A stretch of 64,000 nt of DNA from Paraburkholderia bannensis NBRC 103871 (GTDB lineage Bacteria > Pseudomonadota > Gammaproteobacteria > Burkholderiales > Burkholderiaceae): contig NZ_BAYA01000003.1 in the NCBI RefSeq assembly GCF_000685015.1, forward strand, positions 496,001-560,000, given 5' to 3'. The notes below the pieces were generated by a model that did no database searches, was not told where the DNA came from, and saw only the letters and a list, made by a program, of their open reading frames with translations. Of this stretch, positions 35,033 through 43,481 are shown piece after piece. Both the position numbers and the translations under genes were made by a program. Positions within the stretch are counted from its first letter, which is position 1. The number at the start of each line of letters is the position of its first letter.

Positions 35033-36617
35033 GCTGCTTGTCCTCGTGACGGATCACACCGTCCACGCGTCGCGCAAGTTGCGCGGGATTGTCGTGACGC
35101 AACGCGAGCGGCAGCAGAGCGTCCGGCCAGTCCTGATACGAAACAGGCCGCAGGAAGCGCTCGATTGCGCGGCTGCCCACCGACGTCGTGCGCGCGTCGG
35201 ACGTCGCCGGGAACGGGCCGCCGTGCACCATGGCATGACCGACTTCCACGCCCGTGCCGAAGCCATTGGCCAGCACACGGCCGGCCTTGCGTTCGAGCGT
35301 CGGCAGCAGTGTGCGCGAAGCGTCGTGATCGGCGGCTTCCAGATGCACGGAGACGGTCAACTGGCCTTCGATCGACTTCAGGACTTCATGCAGTTCGTTC
35401 AGGTCAGCGCAGCGCACGATCAGCGAAGCAGGCCCGAACACTTCATCGCGCAATGCAGGATTGGCCAGGAAGGTTTGCGCGCCCGTCGCAAAGAGCGCGG
35501 CTTGCGCGTCGTATGCACCGCCCTGCGCACCGCTCCCGATCCGTTCGACCTGCGGCGCGTGAGCGAGACGCTCCACGCCTGCGCAGAAGTTTGAGTGAAT
35601 GCCCGGCGTGAGCATGGTCTGCGCGGCCGCGTCGCTCAGCGCAGCGCTTGCCGCGCTCTCGAATGCACGCAGGTGCTCGCCGTCCACGGCCAGCACGAGG
35701 CCAGGATTAGTGCAGAACTGGCCCGCGCCCAGCGTCAGCGCAGCCGCGAATTGCCGCGCGATCTGCTCGCCGCGCGCAGCCAATGCGTGCGGCAACAACA
35801 CGACCGGATTAATCGCGCTCATTTCCGCATAGACGGGAATCGGCTCCTCACGCGCGTTCGCAATCTTCATGAGCGCGACGCCCGCCGCACGCGAGCCCGT
35901 AAAGCCCACCGCCTTGATGCGCCCATCGGCAACCAGCGCGCGGCCAATCTCGATGCCGCTATCGAACAGCAGCGAGAATACGCCTTCAGGCAGGCCACAT
36001 TGCGCAACGGCGCGTTGAATCGCACGCCCGACGAGTTCGGACGTGCCCGGATGGGCGCTATGCGCCTTCACGACGACGGGGCAGCCCGCCGCAAGCGCCG
36101 AAGCCGTATCGCCGCCCGCCACCGAAAATGCCAGCGGAAAATTGGACGCGCCAAACACCGCCACCGGGCCCAGTGCGATATTGCGCAGGCGCAGATCCAC
36201 GCGCGGCATGGGCTTGCGCTCCGGCTGCGCCGGATCGATGCGCGCATCGACGTAATCGCCCTGGCGCAGCACCGCCGCGAACAGCTTGAGCTGGCCGATC
36301 GTGCGGCCGCGCTCGCCTTCGAGACGCGCGCGCGGCAAGCCGGTTTCGGTCATGCAACGCTCGATCAGTTCGTCGCCGATCGATTCGATCTGTTGTCCTA
36401 TCGTTTCCAGGAATACGGCGCGGGCTTCGAGCGAGGTTTCGCGAAAGATGTCGAACGCCGCTTCGGCGAGCGCGCATGCGCGCTCCAGGTCATCGGCGCT
36501 TGCGCCGCCAAATGCGGGTTCGAGCGCCTCGCCCGTGCGCGCATTCACGCCATGGAATGCGCCGTTGGCGCCGTTCACGCTTGCTGCGCCGATCAAGGAC
36601 TGGCCGGTCAGGGTCAT
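35025..36617 (-). CDS. lhpG: Alpha-ketoglutaric semialdehyde dehydrogenase
   Basis: A 530-residue aldehyde dehydrogenase of the 2,5-dioxovalerate type, catalysing the last step of hydroxyproline breakdown: 2-oxoglutarate semialdehyde to 2-oxoglutarate with NAD(P)+. Visible residues: oxyanion Asn in [10 protein letters not shown], catalytic Glu265 ([11 protein letters not shown]) and nucleophile Cys302 ([11 protein letters not shown]). The Asn-Pro after Cys and the long C-terminal part are typical of this subfamily. CAGGAAAC lies before ATG 36617. Second gene of the permease operon, behind a hairpin that could reduce read-through. Confidence 0.92.
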   Translation of the reverse strand: MTLTGQSLIGAASVNGANGAFHGVNARTGEALEPAFGGASADDLERACALAEAAFDIFRETSLEARAVFLETIGQQIESIGDELIERCMTETGLPRARLEGERGRTIGQLKLFAAVLRQGDYVDARIDPAQPERKPMPRVDLRLRNIALGPVAVFGASNFPLAFSVAGGDTASALAAGCPVVVKAHSAHPGTSELVGRAIQRAVAQCGLPEGVFSLLFDSGIEIGRALVADGRIKAVGFTGSRAAGVALMKIANAREEPIPVYAEMSAINPVVLLPHALAARGEQIARQFAAALTLGAGQFCTNPGLVLAVDGEHLRAFESAASAALSDAAAQTMLTPGIHSNFCAGVERLAHAPQVERIGSGAQGGAYDAQAALFATGAQTFLANPALRDEVFGPASLIVRCADLNELHEVLKSIEGQLTVSVHLEAADHDASRTLLPTLERKAGRVLANGFGTGVEVGHAMVHGGPFPATSDARTTSVGSRAIERFLRPVSYQDWPDALLPLALRHDNPAQLARRVDGVIRHEDKQHG

Positions 36618-36631
36618 AGTGTTTCCTGCAG

Positions 36632-36660
36632 AAAAACAACCGGGCCGGCGTGGCCCGGTT
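36632..36660 (-). terminator. Intrinsic terminator-like hairpin between permease and dehydrogenase genes
   Basis: Perfect 9-bp stem (AACCGGGCC and GGCCCGGTT) with a 5-base loop, followed on the minus strand by GTTTTT. It would partly terminate transcription after the permease gene, giving less of the downstream enzymes, unless read through. Confidence 0.7.
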
Positions 36661-36698
36661 CGATCAATGATTGAAGTGCAACGCGGTGACGCACAGCG

Positions 36699-38336
36699 TT
36701 ACTGGTCGTCCTCATCGAGGCGCAGCTTGCTGGCCGGCACGCCCGTATTGGCGCCCCAGTAATAGATACCGAGACTCGCGAGCGCCACCACGACGGTGTC
36801 GTACGGATGCACGAGGTTGCCCACGCCGCCGAAGCTGCCTTGCCACGACAGCACGATCATCAAGGCATAAAACGCGATCAGCCAGAGCGACGAACGCACC
36901 TGTTCGGCCAGGCTCAAGTCGCGCGTGGGCACGAAACGGCCCGCTGCCAGGTAGACCACGAACATGACGATCTGCAGGCCCAGCAGCCACGACACCGTGC
37001 TCCAGCCCGACCAGTAAACGATCAGTGCAGCGATTACGAACGACACCGGCCCGACGATGCTAAAGCGACCCACGCGGAACGGGCGCGGCATATCCGGCGC
37101 ATTGCGACGCAATGCGGCGACCGAAATCGGCGCGACCGCGTAGCTCAGCACCAGCGCCGCCGACACCACGTTGATGAGCGCTTCCCACGAAGGAAACGGC
37201 ATCGTCCAGAACACCGACAGCGCGAACGTGAGCCACAAGGCCGGACGCGGAATGCCCGAAGCGGCATCGACACGCGTAAACACGCTAAAGAACGTGCCCG
37301 TTTTCGCCCACGCATAGACCACGCGCGGCGTCGCGTTCATATAGATGTTGCCGCAACCGCTCGGCGAAATCGCGGCGTCAGCCACGACCATGTAGGCCAG
37401 CCAGCCCACGCCGAGCGCCAGCGCGATGTCGCGGTACGGCAGGGAAAACGCCTTGCTCACGCTGTCCCAGCCGCTCTTGAGCACATCGGTCGGAATGCTG
37501 CCGATAAACGCCAGTTGCAGCAGCACATAAATCAGCGTGGACAGCAGCACCGAAAGAATCAGCGCAATGGGAATCGTGCGTTGCGGATTACGCACCTCGC
37601 TGGCCACCGAGATAATCGGCGTGAGGCCCAGGTACGCGAAGATAATGCCGCCCGCCGACACCGCCATTTCGATACCCGACATGCCATAGGGCGCAAAACC
37701 ATGCACGCTCAGATTGGCGGGCTTGAAAAACGTGAACAGCACACCAATCACCGAAAGCGGCACGATGAACTTGAAGATGCTGATGAGGTTGTTCGCGCGC
37801 GCGAAGGTCTTCACGCTCGAATAGTTGAGCCGGAAAAACAGGCCCAAAAGCGCGAGTTGAACGAACCAGCCGATAGTCGTGGGATTGCCCGAACCCGGTT
37901 GGCTCAGCATCGGGAACCACGCGGCCGCATATTGGCGTGCGGCGACCACTTCAATGGCAATCAGGCTTGAAAACGCAATCAGCGTGACAAAGCCCATCAA
38001 GTAGCCCAGCAACGGCCCATGCGAAAACACGGGATAACGCACCACGCCGCCCGCACGCGGCAAGGCCGCGCCCAGTTCACAATAGACGATGCCGAGCAGC
38101 AAGACCGCGAAGCCGCCAATCAACCAGGAAACAATGCCCGCGGGGCCGGCGATGGCGGAAACATGGCTTGCGGCAAACAGCCAGCCCGAGCCGAAAATCG
38201 CGCCAAGGCCGATGAACGTGAGATCGGTAAGCGACAGTTGTTTTTTAAAGCGGCCTTCGCCCGCTTGTTCGCTGGTTACGCCAGACGTGCTGCCGCCAAC
38301 CGGCAGCGGGCGATGTAAATTGCCTTGACTGGACAT
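36699..38336 (-). CDS. APC-superfamily amino acid permease, probable hydroxyproline transporter
   Basis: A 545-residue permease with about 12 membrane segments. The APC start FIGLGAIFGSGWLFAASHVS is at residue 40, followed by SEVRNPQRTIPIAL, and the C-terminus is charged. ATG 38336 has AGGAGA 7 bases upstream; the longer frame to 38510 is not supported. It heads the operon permease-semialdehyde dehydrogenase-reductase. Hydroxyproline as substrate is inferred from the locus and from the shared promoter layout with the catabolic genes. The leader is about 300 bases long and contains a short ORF. Confidence 0.87.
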   Translation of the reverse strand: MSSQGNLHRPLPVGGSTSGVTSEQAGEGRFKKQLSLTDLTFIGLGAIFGSGWLFAASHVSAIAGPAGIVSWLIGGFAVLLLGIVYCELGAALPRAGGVVRYPVFSHGPLLGYLMGFVTLIAFSSLIAIEVVAARQYAAAWFPMLSQPGSGNPTTIGWFVQLALLGLFFRLNYSSVKTFARANNLISIFKFIVPLSVIGVLFTFFKPANLSVHGFAPYGMSGIEMAVSAGGIIFAYLGLTPIISVASEVRNPQRTIPIALILSVLLSTLIYVLLQLAFIGSIPTDVLKSGWDSVSKAFSLPYRDIALALGVGWLAYMVVADAAISPSGCGNIYMNATPRVVYAWAKTGTFFSVFTRVDAASGIPRPALWLTFALSVFWTMPFPSWEALINVVSAALVLSYAVAPISVAALRRNAPDMPRPFRVGRFSIVGPVSFVIAALIVYWSGWSTVSWLLGLQIVMFVVYLAAGRFVPTRDLSLAEQVRSSLWLIAFYALMIVLSWQGSFGGVGNLVHPYDTVVVALASLGIYYWGANTGVPASKLRLDEDDQ

Positions 38337-38521
38337 CGTCGAGTCTCCTGATCCAGTAATGAGCGTTTCGCGTTTGCATTGCCATGCAGGAGCGAAAACG
38401 TGAATGTGGGCGTGTGGTAGCTGACGTGTGGCTGCGCAAGCAGCGCATTGAATACCCGTGCCCGGCCATTGCGGACAAGCGGCAAGCGCAGCTTGCCCTG
38501 GGATCTTCACGTGTGGGGGCG

Positions 38522-38584
38522 CTACATCTGCGTCGTGCGGATAGCGGGAAGCGTCCCGCCCGAGCGGATAGCGTTACGGCTCAC
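38522..38584 (-). CDS. Candidate 20-codon leader peptide ORF of the permease operon
   Basis: A short ORF (GTG 38584 to TAG 38522) preceded by GAAGGAG at 9 bases spacing. A 29-codon version from ATG 38611 in the same frame is possible. The peptide is basic and rich in Arg, Thr and Gly, without a run of Pro codons. It lies in the predicted leader of the permease mRNA and could control translation or transcription downstream. It may also be chance. Confidence 0.35.
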   Translation of the reverse strand: MSRNAIRSGGTLPAIRTTQM

Positions 38585-38638
38585 AGTGCCAATCTCCTTC
38601 GTTAAATGCATCGCGCCGTGTCGGCGTCGATGTGAAGA

Positions 38639-38705
38639 AGTATCGCTATCCAGATTGTTTGAGGCTTGAGGGCTTTCGTGCCCCAGCGTGACGAAATCGG
38701 CACAA
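38639..38705 (-). promoter_or_regulatory. Predicted LhpR-type promoter C (permease operon)
   Basis: Minus strand: 17-base operator TTGTGCCGATTTCGTCA (38705-38689), 21 bases, AAGCCT (38667-38662), 17 bases, GATACT (38644-38639). The spacings are identical to those of promoters A, B and D in this locus. The operator sequence matches the others most closely in TGC-CGATTTC and the terminal CA. Confidence 0.65.
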
Positions 38706-38815
38706 TTATCGTCACGGGCACGCGCGAACCGATCACTTGCATAAGCGCTATCGGGGACAACACTTAGAAATTGAGCGCGCGTGATTCGCAGAGCCGTCGT
38801 CTGCTTTTTTATATT

Positions 38816-39592
38816 TTATTGCTCGGACGACGTCGCTTGAGGATGCAGCAGCGCACGATATTGACTCGGCGTGAGGCCCACAGTCGCCTTGAATTGCCGC
38901 GTGAATGCACTGTGATCGTTGTATCCGCAACGTGTCGCGATCTCGGTGATGCTCGAATCGCTTGCAAGCAGTTCCGACGCAGCGTCAAGCCGCGTTTTCA
39001 GCAGCATCTGGCGCGGCGTGAGGTGAAATACCTTATGGAAATAACGCTCGATCTGCGCCACCGACATGTCGATGAGCGTGGCCAGGTTCGACAGCTTCAG
39101 CGGCTGCGCGTAGTTGTCCTGGATATATTTCGCGGCGATGGCAAGACGCTGGTACGCGGGATGGGTGCCCTCCGCGGCCTGGAGGTCGCGCGAAATGCCC
39201 GCCACGCCCAGCACGCGCCCTTGTGCGTCGTGCAGCGGCACCTTGGAGGTGAGGCACCAGCCGGGCTGGCGCCCCGGATAAAGATGCAGTTCGAGCTGGT
39301 CGATCAAGCGGCTGTTGTCGCGCACCACCGCTTCGTCCTGCTCGGTATAAATGCGGCCAAAACGCGAGGGAAACGCTTCTGCCGCCGTCTTGCCCAGCAG
39401 TGCGCGGCGATCCTTGTAGCCGCAGCGCGCGGCCAGCGTCGTGTTGACGATCACATAGCGCGCCTCATGGTCTTTCACGAAGAAGACCACATCCGGCATG
39501 GCGTCGAACAGCGGTTCGAGCAGCGAGAAGTGCGCCACCATCTGCGGCAGCGTCGTGTTTTCGATGGCGGCGGGCAGGAGCAGGTCGGGCAT
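38816..39592 (-). CDS. lhpR: PAS-AraC transcriptional regulator of hydroxyproline use
   Basis: A 258-residue regulator. A PAS-like domain is at about residues 20-135 (FDAMPDVVFFVKDHEARYVI, cut here, then VPLHDAQGRVLGVAGISRDL). The AraC/XylS DNA-binding domain is at about 150-250 with two HTHs (LSNLATLIDMSVAQIERYF and ITEIATRCGYNDHSAFTRQF). ATG 39592 is chosen because the PAS domain starts soon after; no Shine-Dalgarno is clear. AraC-type LhpR proteins control hydroxyproline genes in Pseudomonas (established). Its location between the two halves of the locus suggests it acts at the four similar promoters listed. Confidence 0.82.
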   Translation of the reverse strand: MPDLLLPAAIENTTLPQMVAHFSLLEPLFDAMPDVVFFVKDHEARYVIVNTTLAARCGYKDRRALLGKTAAEAFPSRFGRIYTEQDEAVVRDNSRLIDQLELHLYPGRQPGWCLTSKVPLHDAQGRVLGVAGISRDLQAAEGTHPAYQRLAIAAKYIQDNYAQPLKLSNLATLIDMSVAQIERYFHKVFHLTPRQMLLKTRLDAASELLASDSSITEIATRCGYNDHSAFTRQFKATVGLTPSQYRALLHPQATSSEQ

Positions 39593-39665
39593 CGCAATGC
39601 GTGGCAAGTCAGGATCGCCACAATTATGCCTTTGCCGCCGCCGCTTGCACACCTGCAAAGAAATG

Positions 39666-39689
39666 CGGGCGGCGCTGGCGCGCCGCCCG
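39666..39689 (-). terminator. Hairpin after the dehydrogenase alpha subunit gene
   Basis: Perfect 9-bp GC stem (CGGGCGGCG and CGCCGCCCG) with a 6-base loop, 11 bases past the stop at 39701. Only a weak T-rich stretch follows. Likely end of the epimerase-dehydrogenase operon, before the regulator gene. Confidence 0.55.
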
Positions 39690-39700
39690 TCTCACGCCTT

Positions 39701-40969
39701 TCAAACTGGCGTCTGCGCCTCCATCAGCGTGCCGATACGTGCAGGCGAGAACGGCGGGCGCTGCCCGTTACGCGCCCAGCCCAGGCAAAATGCCGCCGCC
39801 TCGCCGCAGATCTTGCCCTGGCATGGCCCCATGCCGCAGCGCGTGTGGAGCTTCGCGTCGCGCCACGTGCGATGCTGCGCGGCCTGCTCGAAACGCACGT
39901 CCTCGCAGCGGCACAGAATCGTTTCGGGAGTCGCCAGGCCACGCAATTGCGGCGCAAGCGCGAACGCCGCATGCAGGCGCGCAGCAAAGCGCCGATAACG
40001 CTCGCGCTCCGCGAAGAGCGCCTGTGCCTGCGCCCGGTCGCCCAACGCCGCCCAGGCGGCGATGCGCCCTTCCACGGCGGACAGTTCCATGCCGCCGACT
40101 CCGGTGCATTCGCCCGCGGCATAGATATCGGTTTGCGAGCTTGCCTGCCACTCGTCGACGACGATGGCATTCACGCCATTCGATTCGTCGACACGGCATC
40201 CCAGCGCCGCGCCCACCGACGTATTCGGCACGAGGCCGAACGCGCAGGCCAGACGATCGCAGTCGATGCGCGTGTGTTTATCGCCTTGACGCACCATCAC
40301 GTGTGACAGCTTCGCGTCGCCTTCTGCGGCGCTCACATGGGCGCCGCAGAGATAAGGCGTCGCACGCAGGTCGAAGCGCATGCGTACGGCCTGCATCAGC
40401 TTCGCAGGCGTATGCACGAGCGACGCCGCGAACTGGCGTACTGCATGGGCAGGCGCCTGCTCGACAATCGCCGCCACGTGCGCGCCCTGCTCGCGCGCCG
40501 TCACGGCCGCCGCCCACAAGAGCGGCCCCGAACCGGCGATCACAATGCGCTCGCCGCGCACCGGCATGCCGCCCTTCACGAGCGCCTGCAAACCACCCGC
40601 TCCGGTCACGCCTGGCAACGTCCATCCCGGATACGGCAGGAAGCGTTCACGCGCGCCGGTCGCGACAATGAGCTTGCCATAGCCGATGGTAAAGCCGCGC
40701 GTGGCGTCTTCCACAAGCAACTGCCCGGCACCCAGCGCCTGCACCACGCGCGTGCCGCTCAGGTACGTGACGTTCGCGGCGCGCCGCATCGCGTCGATGG
40801 CTTCCTGCGCGCGGCCCCTGGCACGATGCTGCGGCCCTTGCCGCCAGATCTGCCCGCCTGGCAAGGCGTTGTCGTCGACAATGCCGACCATCGCACCCGC
40901 CTGTGCGGCCACACCCGCAGCACGCAAACCTGCCGGCCCCGCGCCAATAATCAGGATATCGAAATTCAT
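39701..40969 (-). CDS. lhpE: D-hydroxyproline dehydrogenase alpha subunit (FAD/BFD type)
   Basis: A 422-residue flavoprotein. An FAD-binding Rossmann motif DILIIGAGPAGLRAAG is at residues 4-19, and a second nucleotide fold IVIAGSGPLLWAAAVTA near 150. Near the C-terminus is a BFD-like iron-sulphur site: ILCRCEDV and HTRCGMGPCQGKICG. This matches the alpha subunit of the three-part D-hydroxyproline dehydrogenase described from P. aeruginosa (alpha-beta-gamma, with FAD, FMN and [2Fe-2S]). Start ATG 40969 overlaps the stop of the small subunit gene by 4 bases (ATGA). It forms the membrane-free electron-transfer part of the enzyme with the next two subunits. Confidence 0.9.
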   Translation of the reverse strand: MNFDILIIGAGPAGLRAAGVAAQAGAMVGIVDDNALPGGQIWRQGPQHRARGRAQEAIDAMRRAANVTYLSGTRVVQALGAGQLLVEDATRGFTIGYGKLIVATGARERFLPYPGWTLPGVTGAGGLQALVKGGMPVRGERIVIAGSGPLLWAAAVTAREQGAHVAAIVEQAPAHAVRQFAASLVHTPAKLMQAVRMRFDLRATPYLCGAHVSAAEGDAKLSHVMVRQGDKHTRIDCDRLACAFGLVPNTSVGAALGCRVDESNGVNAIVVDEWQASSQTDIYAAGECTGVGGMELSAVEGRIAAWAALGDRAQAQALFAERERYRRFAARLHAAFALAPQLRGLATPETILCRCEDVRFEQAAQHRTWRDAKLHTRCGMGPCQGKICGEAAAFCLGWARNGQRPPFSPARIGTLMEAQTPV

Positions 40970-41232
40970 GCTGCTTTCCCTGCTGTCCTGATGTTCATGC
41001 CTTGCGTGCAAAGCGTCTGGCAAGCGAGCCGATGGCGCACGCCGTCGATCGTCACGCGGCACTCCTGGCACACGCCCATGCCGCACAGCGGCCCGCGTTG
41101 CGCGCCGCTCACGGATTCGCGCGTCACCACGCCCGCCGTGCCCGTCGCCCGCGCAATGGCGGCGACGACCGAACTGCCGGGCGCAACCTGCACGCTGCGG
41201 CCGTCCACGTCGAGGGTCAACATCTCAGGCAT
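40966..41232 (-). CDS. lhpF: D-hydroxyproline dehydrogenase gamma subunit ([2Fe-2S])
   Basis: An 88-residue ferredoxin-like subunit. Four conserved Cys in GPLCGMGVCQECRVTIDG and RLACQT are the cluster ligands. It starts at ATG 41232, with GGAGG 6 bases upstream, overlapping the beta subunit stop by 8 bases, and ends in the ATGA overlap with the alpha subunit gene. These tight overlaps indicate translational coupling and a fixed subunit ratio. A single-polypeptide D-hydroxyproline dehydrogenase, as in P. putida, would not need it. Confidence 0.9.
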   Translation of the reverse strand: MPEMLTLDVDGRSVQVAPGSSVVAAIARATGTAGVVTRESVSGAQRGPLCGMGVCQECRVTIDGVRHRLACQTLCTQGMNIRTAGKAA

Positions 41233-42406
41233 GGCGTGCCTCCATCTTTTCGAAGCGCGCCGGCTGGTACGGCGCCGGGTCGATCGGCAACACAACGCCG
41301 GCGTCGAGCATCTGCGCGGCGATCAGCTTGCCGGTGGCGAGCGCCGTCGTCACGCCCAGGCCTTCATGCCCGGTCGCGAGCCATGTCGAAGGGTGGAAAC
41401 GATCGTCCGCGAATGGCGCTGCAGAGCCAATCAGCGGCAGGCCATCGCTCGTCGCGGGGCGGAATCCCGTCCAGGCGCGGATCGCGTTGAGCGTCGGCAG
41501 TTCCGGCAGATATTCGGCGGCGCGGCGCAGCATGCGCGCGAGAATCTCCGGTTCAATCGCAGCATCGAGACTGTCGAACTGACGCGACGAGCCGATCAGG
41601 ATCTGCCCCGTCGGGCGCGGCTGGACGTTGAACGCCACCGACGTCCCGCTCGCGTTGTGCGCGCTCTTGATATAACCGAGTTCCAGAATCTGATGCCTGA
41701 TCGTGCCCGGATAGCGGTCGGTAATGATCAGGTGTCCTTTTTTTGCCTGCATCGGCAGGCTGGGCAGGAAATCGGCGGCTTGCAGGCCGTTCGCCAGCAG
41801 CACCGCACCCGCCGCAAGCGCTTCGCCGTCGGCCAGCACCACGCCCTGGCGATCCACGCGCGCAACCTGCGTGTCGAGCCTGCACGTCACGCGCCCCTTG
41901 ACCGGCTGCGCGAGCAGCCACGCCGCTGCGGCAGGCGCATAGACCACTGCGTCGTCGGGGAGCATCATGCCGCCGCGCAGGCCCTCGCGCAGCGCGGGTT
42001 CGGCTTCGCGCACCTGCCGCTCGTCGAGCAGCGTGCACGCCACGCCCACGCTCGCCAGCGCCTGCTGGCGCGTGCGCGCAAGATCGTATTCCTCGTCGTC
42101 CACGGCCACCCAGAGCGTGCCGCAGCGTACAAACGCTTCGCGCGCGCTTAAACGCGGCGCAAGATCGAGCCACAGATCGCGCGACCACGACGACAGCGCG
42201 AACTCGGCGGGCGTATCGTCCATCAGCACGAGATGGCCCATGCCCGCTGCCGTCACGCCGCCGCCCACGCCCGCGCGGTCGAGCACGAGCACGTCCGCGC
42301 CCAGCTTCGCCAGTTCGTGCGCGCAGGCGGCGCCGACGATCCCCGCGCCCACCACGATCACATCGGGACTCGAATGCAACGGCTTGCTCACGCGCGAATG
42401 CCCCAT
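41225..42406 (-). CDS. lhpB: D-hydroxyproline dehydrogenase beta subunit (DadA/DAO-type flavoprotein)
   Basis: A 393-residue FAD-dependent oxidoreductase of the D-amino acid oxidase/glycine oxidase family. The FAD motif [20 protein letters not shown] is at residue 15, with central sequences [17 protein letters not shown] and [19 protein letters not shown], and the C-terminal [17 protein letters not shown]. It oxidises cis-4-hydroxy-D-proline to delta1-pyrroline-4-hydroxy-2-carboxylate together with the alpha and gamma subunits. The start ATG 42406 overlaps the epimerase gene end by 19 bases. Gene order epimerase-beta-gamma-alpha equals lhpABFE of P. aeruginosa. Confidence 0.9.
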   Translation of the reverse strand: MGHSRVSKPLHSSPDVIVVGAGIVGAACAHELAKLGADVLVLDRAGVGGGVTAAGMGHLVLMDDTPAEFALSSWSRDLWLDLAPRLSAREAFVRCGTLWVAVDDEEYDLARTRQQALASVGVACTLLDERQVREAEPALREGLRGGMMLPDDAVVYAPAAAAWLLAQPVKGRVTCRLDTQVARVDRQGVVLADGEALAAGAVLLANGLQAADFLPSLPMQAKKGHLIITDRYPGTIRHQILELGYIKSAHNASGTSVAFNVQPRPTGQILIGSSRQFDSLDAAIEPEILARMLRRAAEYLPELPTLNAIRAWTGFRPATSDGLPLIGSAAPFADDRFHPSTWLATGHEGLGVTTALATGKLIAAQMLDAGVVLPIDPAPYQPARFEKMEARHA

Positions 42407-43383
42407 GCGAACGGATCGTCGGCGGCGAAGATCAGCTTCGATTCCGCGCTCACGTGCGCACGGCCGCGAATGCTCGGGCGCACGTAGTGGCGGCCCGATC
42501 CGCTCGCGTCTTCGTGCGGCTCGTTGTGCGGCTCGTTATGCGGCTCGTTGTGCGGCTCGTAACTCGCTTCGAACACGCTGCCGATGATGCTTTCCTGGCG
42601 CCACGTCGCGGACGGCGCGAGATGACCGTCTGCTGCGAGACAGGCGATCTTCGCGCTCGTACCGGTGCCGCACGGCGAACGGTCGTAGGCCTTGCCGGGG
42701 CACAGCACGAAATTGCGGCTGTCGAGCCCAGGCGTGGTGGAATCCGCGAACAGTTCGATGTGATCGATCTGCGCGCCGCCTTCGCCCGTGATGTCATTGG
42801 CTTCGAGCGCGGCGCGAATCTGCCACGACGCGTCCGTGAGCGCTTCGACATTGGCGAATTCGAGCCTCTGGCCGTGATCCGCCACGAGGAAGAACCAGTT
42901 ACCGCCCCAGGCGATATCGCCATGCACGCGGCCAAGGCCCGGCACATCGAGCGGCACTTCCGTGCGATAGCGATACGCGGGCACGTTATGCACGCTCACG
43001 CTGCCGTCGTCGTGCAGTTCGGCGGCGACCACGCCCACGGGCGTTTCGATGCGATGCACACCCGGCGCGATGCGGCCCATATGCGCGAGCGACACGATCA
43101 AGCCGATCGTGCCATGTCCGCACATGCCGAGAAAACCCACGTTATTGAAGAAGATTACGCCCGCCGAACAGGTCGGATCGTGCGGCTCGCAGAGCAGCGC
43201 ACCGACCATCACGTCCGAGCCGCGCGGTTCGTTGACCACGCCGGCACGCACGTGATCGAAGTCGCGGCGGAAGATTTCGAGCCGCTCGGCGAGCGGGCCG
43301 CGGCCCAGATCGGGGCCGCCTTCGACGACGAGCCGCGTGGGCTCGCCGCCGGTATGGGAGTCGATGACGGTAATGGTATTCAT
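42388..43383 (-). CDS. lhpA: 4-hydroxyproline 2-epimerase
   Basis: A 331-residue member of the proline racemase family, converting trans-4-hydroxy-L-proline to cis-4-hydroxy-D-proline without cofactor. Both catalytic cysteines are present: Cys88 in [14 protein letters not shown] and Cys238 in [12 protein letters not shown]. This separates it from the trans-3-hydroxyproline dehydratases, which have Thr at the second or first site. The start ATG 43383 has no Shine-Dalgarno and lies 7 bases after a -10-like TACGAT, so the mRNA may be leaderless. A tetrapeptide EPHN is repeated about four times at residues 276-290, encoded by a 12-bp tandem repeat, in a surface loop near the C-terminus. Confidence 0.93.
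   Translation of the reverse strand: MNTITVIDSHTGGEPTRLVVEGGPDLGRGPLAERLEIFRRDFDHVRAGVVNEPRGSDVMVGALLCEPHDPTCSAGVIFFNNVGFLGMCGHGTIGLIVSLAHMGRIAPGVHRIETPVGVVAAELHDDGSVSVHNVPAYRYRTEVPLDVPGLGRVHGDIAWGGNWFFLVADHGQRLEFANVEALTDASWQIRAALEANDITGEGGAQIDHIELFADSTTPGLDSRNFVLCPGKAYDRSPCGTGTSAKIACLAADGHLAPSATWRQESIIGSVFEASYEPHNEPHNEPHNEPHEDASGSGRHYVRPSIRGRAHVSAESKLIFAADDPFAWGIRA
42514..42561. repeat. 12-bp tandem repeat inside the epimerase gene
   Basis: Four copies of GTGCGGCTCGTT (one or two base changes), encoding repeated EPHN in the epimerase. Copy number can change by slippage without shifting the reading frame. Confidence 0.9.
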
Positions 43384-43390
43384 GTCGACA

Positions 43391-43457
43391 ATCGTAGGCA
43401 TCGCCCGCGTGGCCGTCTTGCTCGAACAGCCCCGCGGCGATGACGATTTCTGCATAG
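43391..43457 (-). promoter_or_regulatory. Predicted LhpR-type promoter A (epimerase operon)
   Basis: Minus strand: operator CTATGCAGAAATCGTCA (43457-43441), 21 bases, AAGACG (43419-43414), 17 bases, TACGAT (43396-43391). The ATG of the epimerase follows 7 bases later. The whole segment is repeated, with 65 of 79 bases identical and no gaps, upstream of the deaminase gene. Confidence 0.7.
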
Positions 43458-43481
43458 GGCGCGAGAGGCGTCGCTCCCGCC

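Larger units (their letters stand above)
38337..38815 (-). promoter_or_regulatory. Permease operon promoter and long leader
   Basis: About 480 bases. It contains the predicted promoter (operator 38689-38705, -35 AAGCCT 38662-38667, -10 GATACT 38639-38644), hence a transcription start near 38632 and a leader of about 300 bases. The leader holds a small ORF at 38522-38584. An inverted repeat CGTGACGA and TCGTCACG (38687-38716) overlaps the operator. Longer ORFs in this region on the plus strand are not protein-like. Confidence 0.55.

Noticed and set aside
38795..38815. Hairpin GCAGA/TCTGC plus T6 as a terminator
   Set aside because: The T-run follows the stem only on the plus strand, where no upstream gene ends; for the AraC gene on the minus strand the order is wrong.
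40337..42151. A 604-codon plus-strand ORF across the D-hydroxyproline dehydrogenase genes
   Set aside because: Antisense shadow; the minus strand has three overlapping genes with cofactor motifs and ribosome sites.
42388..43383. trans-3-hydroxyproline dehydratase
   Set aside because: Both catalytic cysteines (88 and 238) are present, which fits an epimerase; the dehydratases lack one of them.
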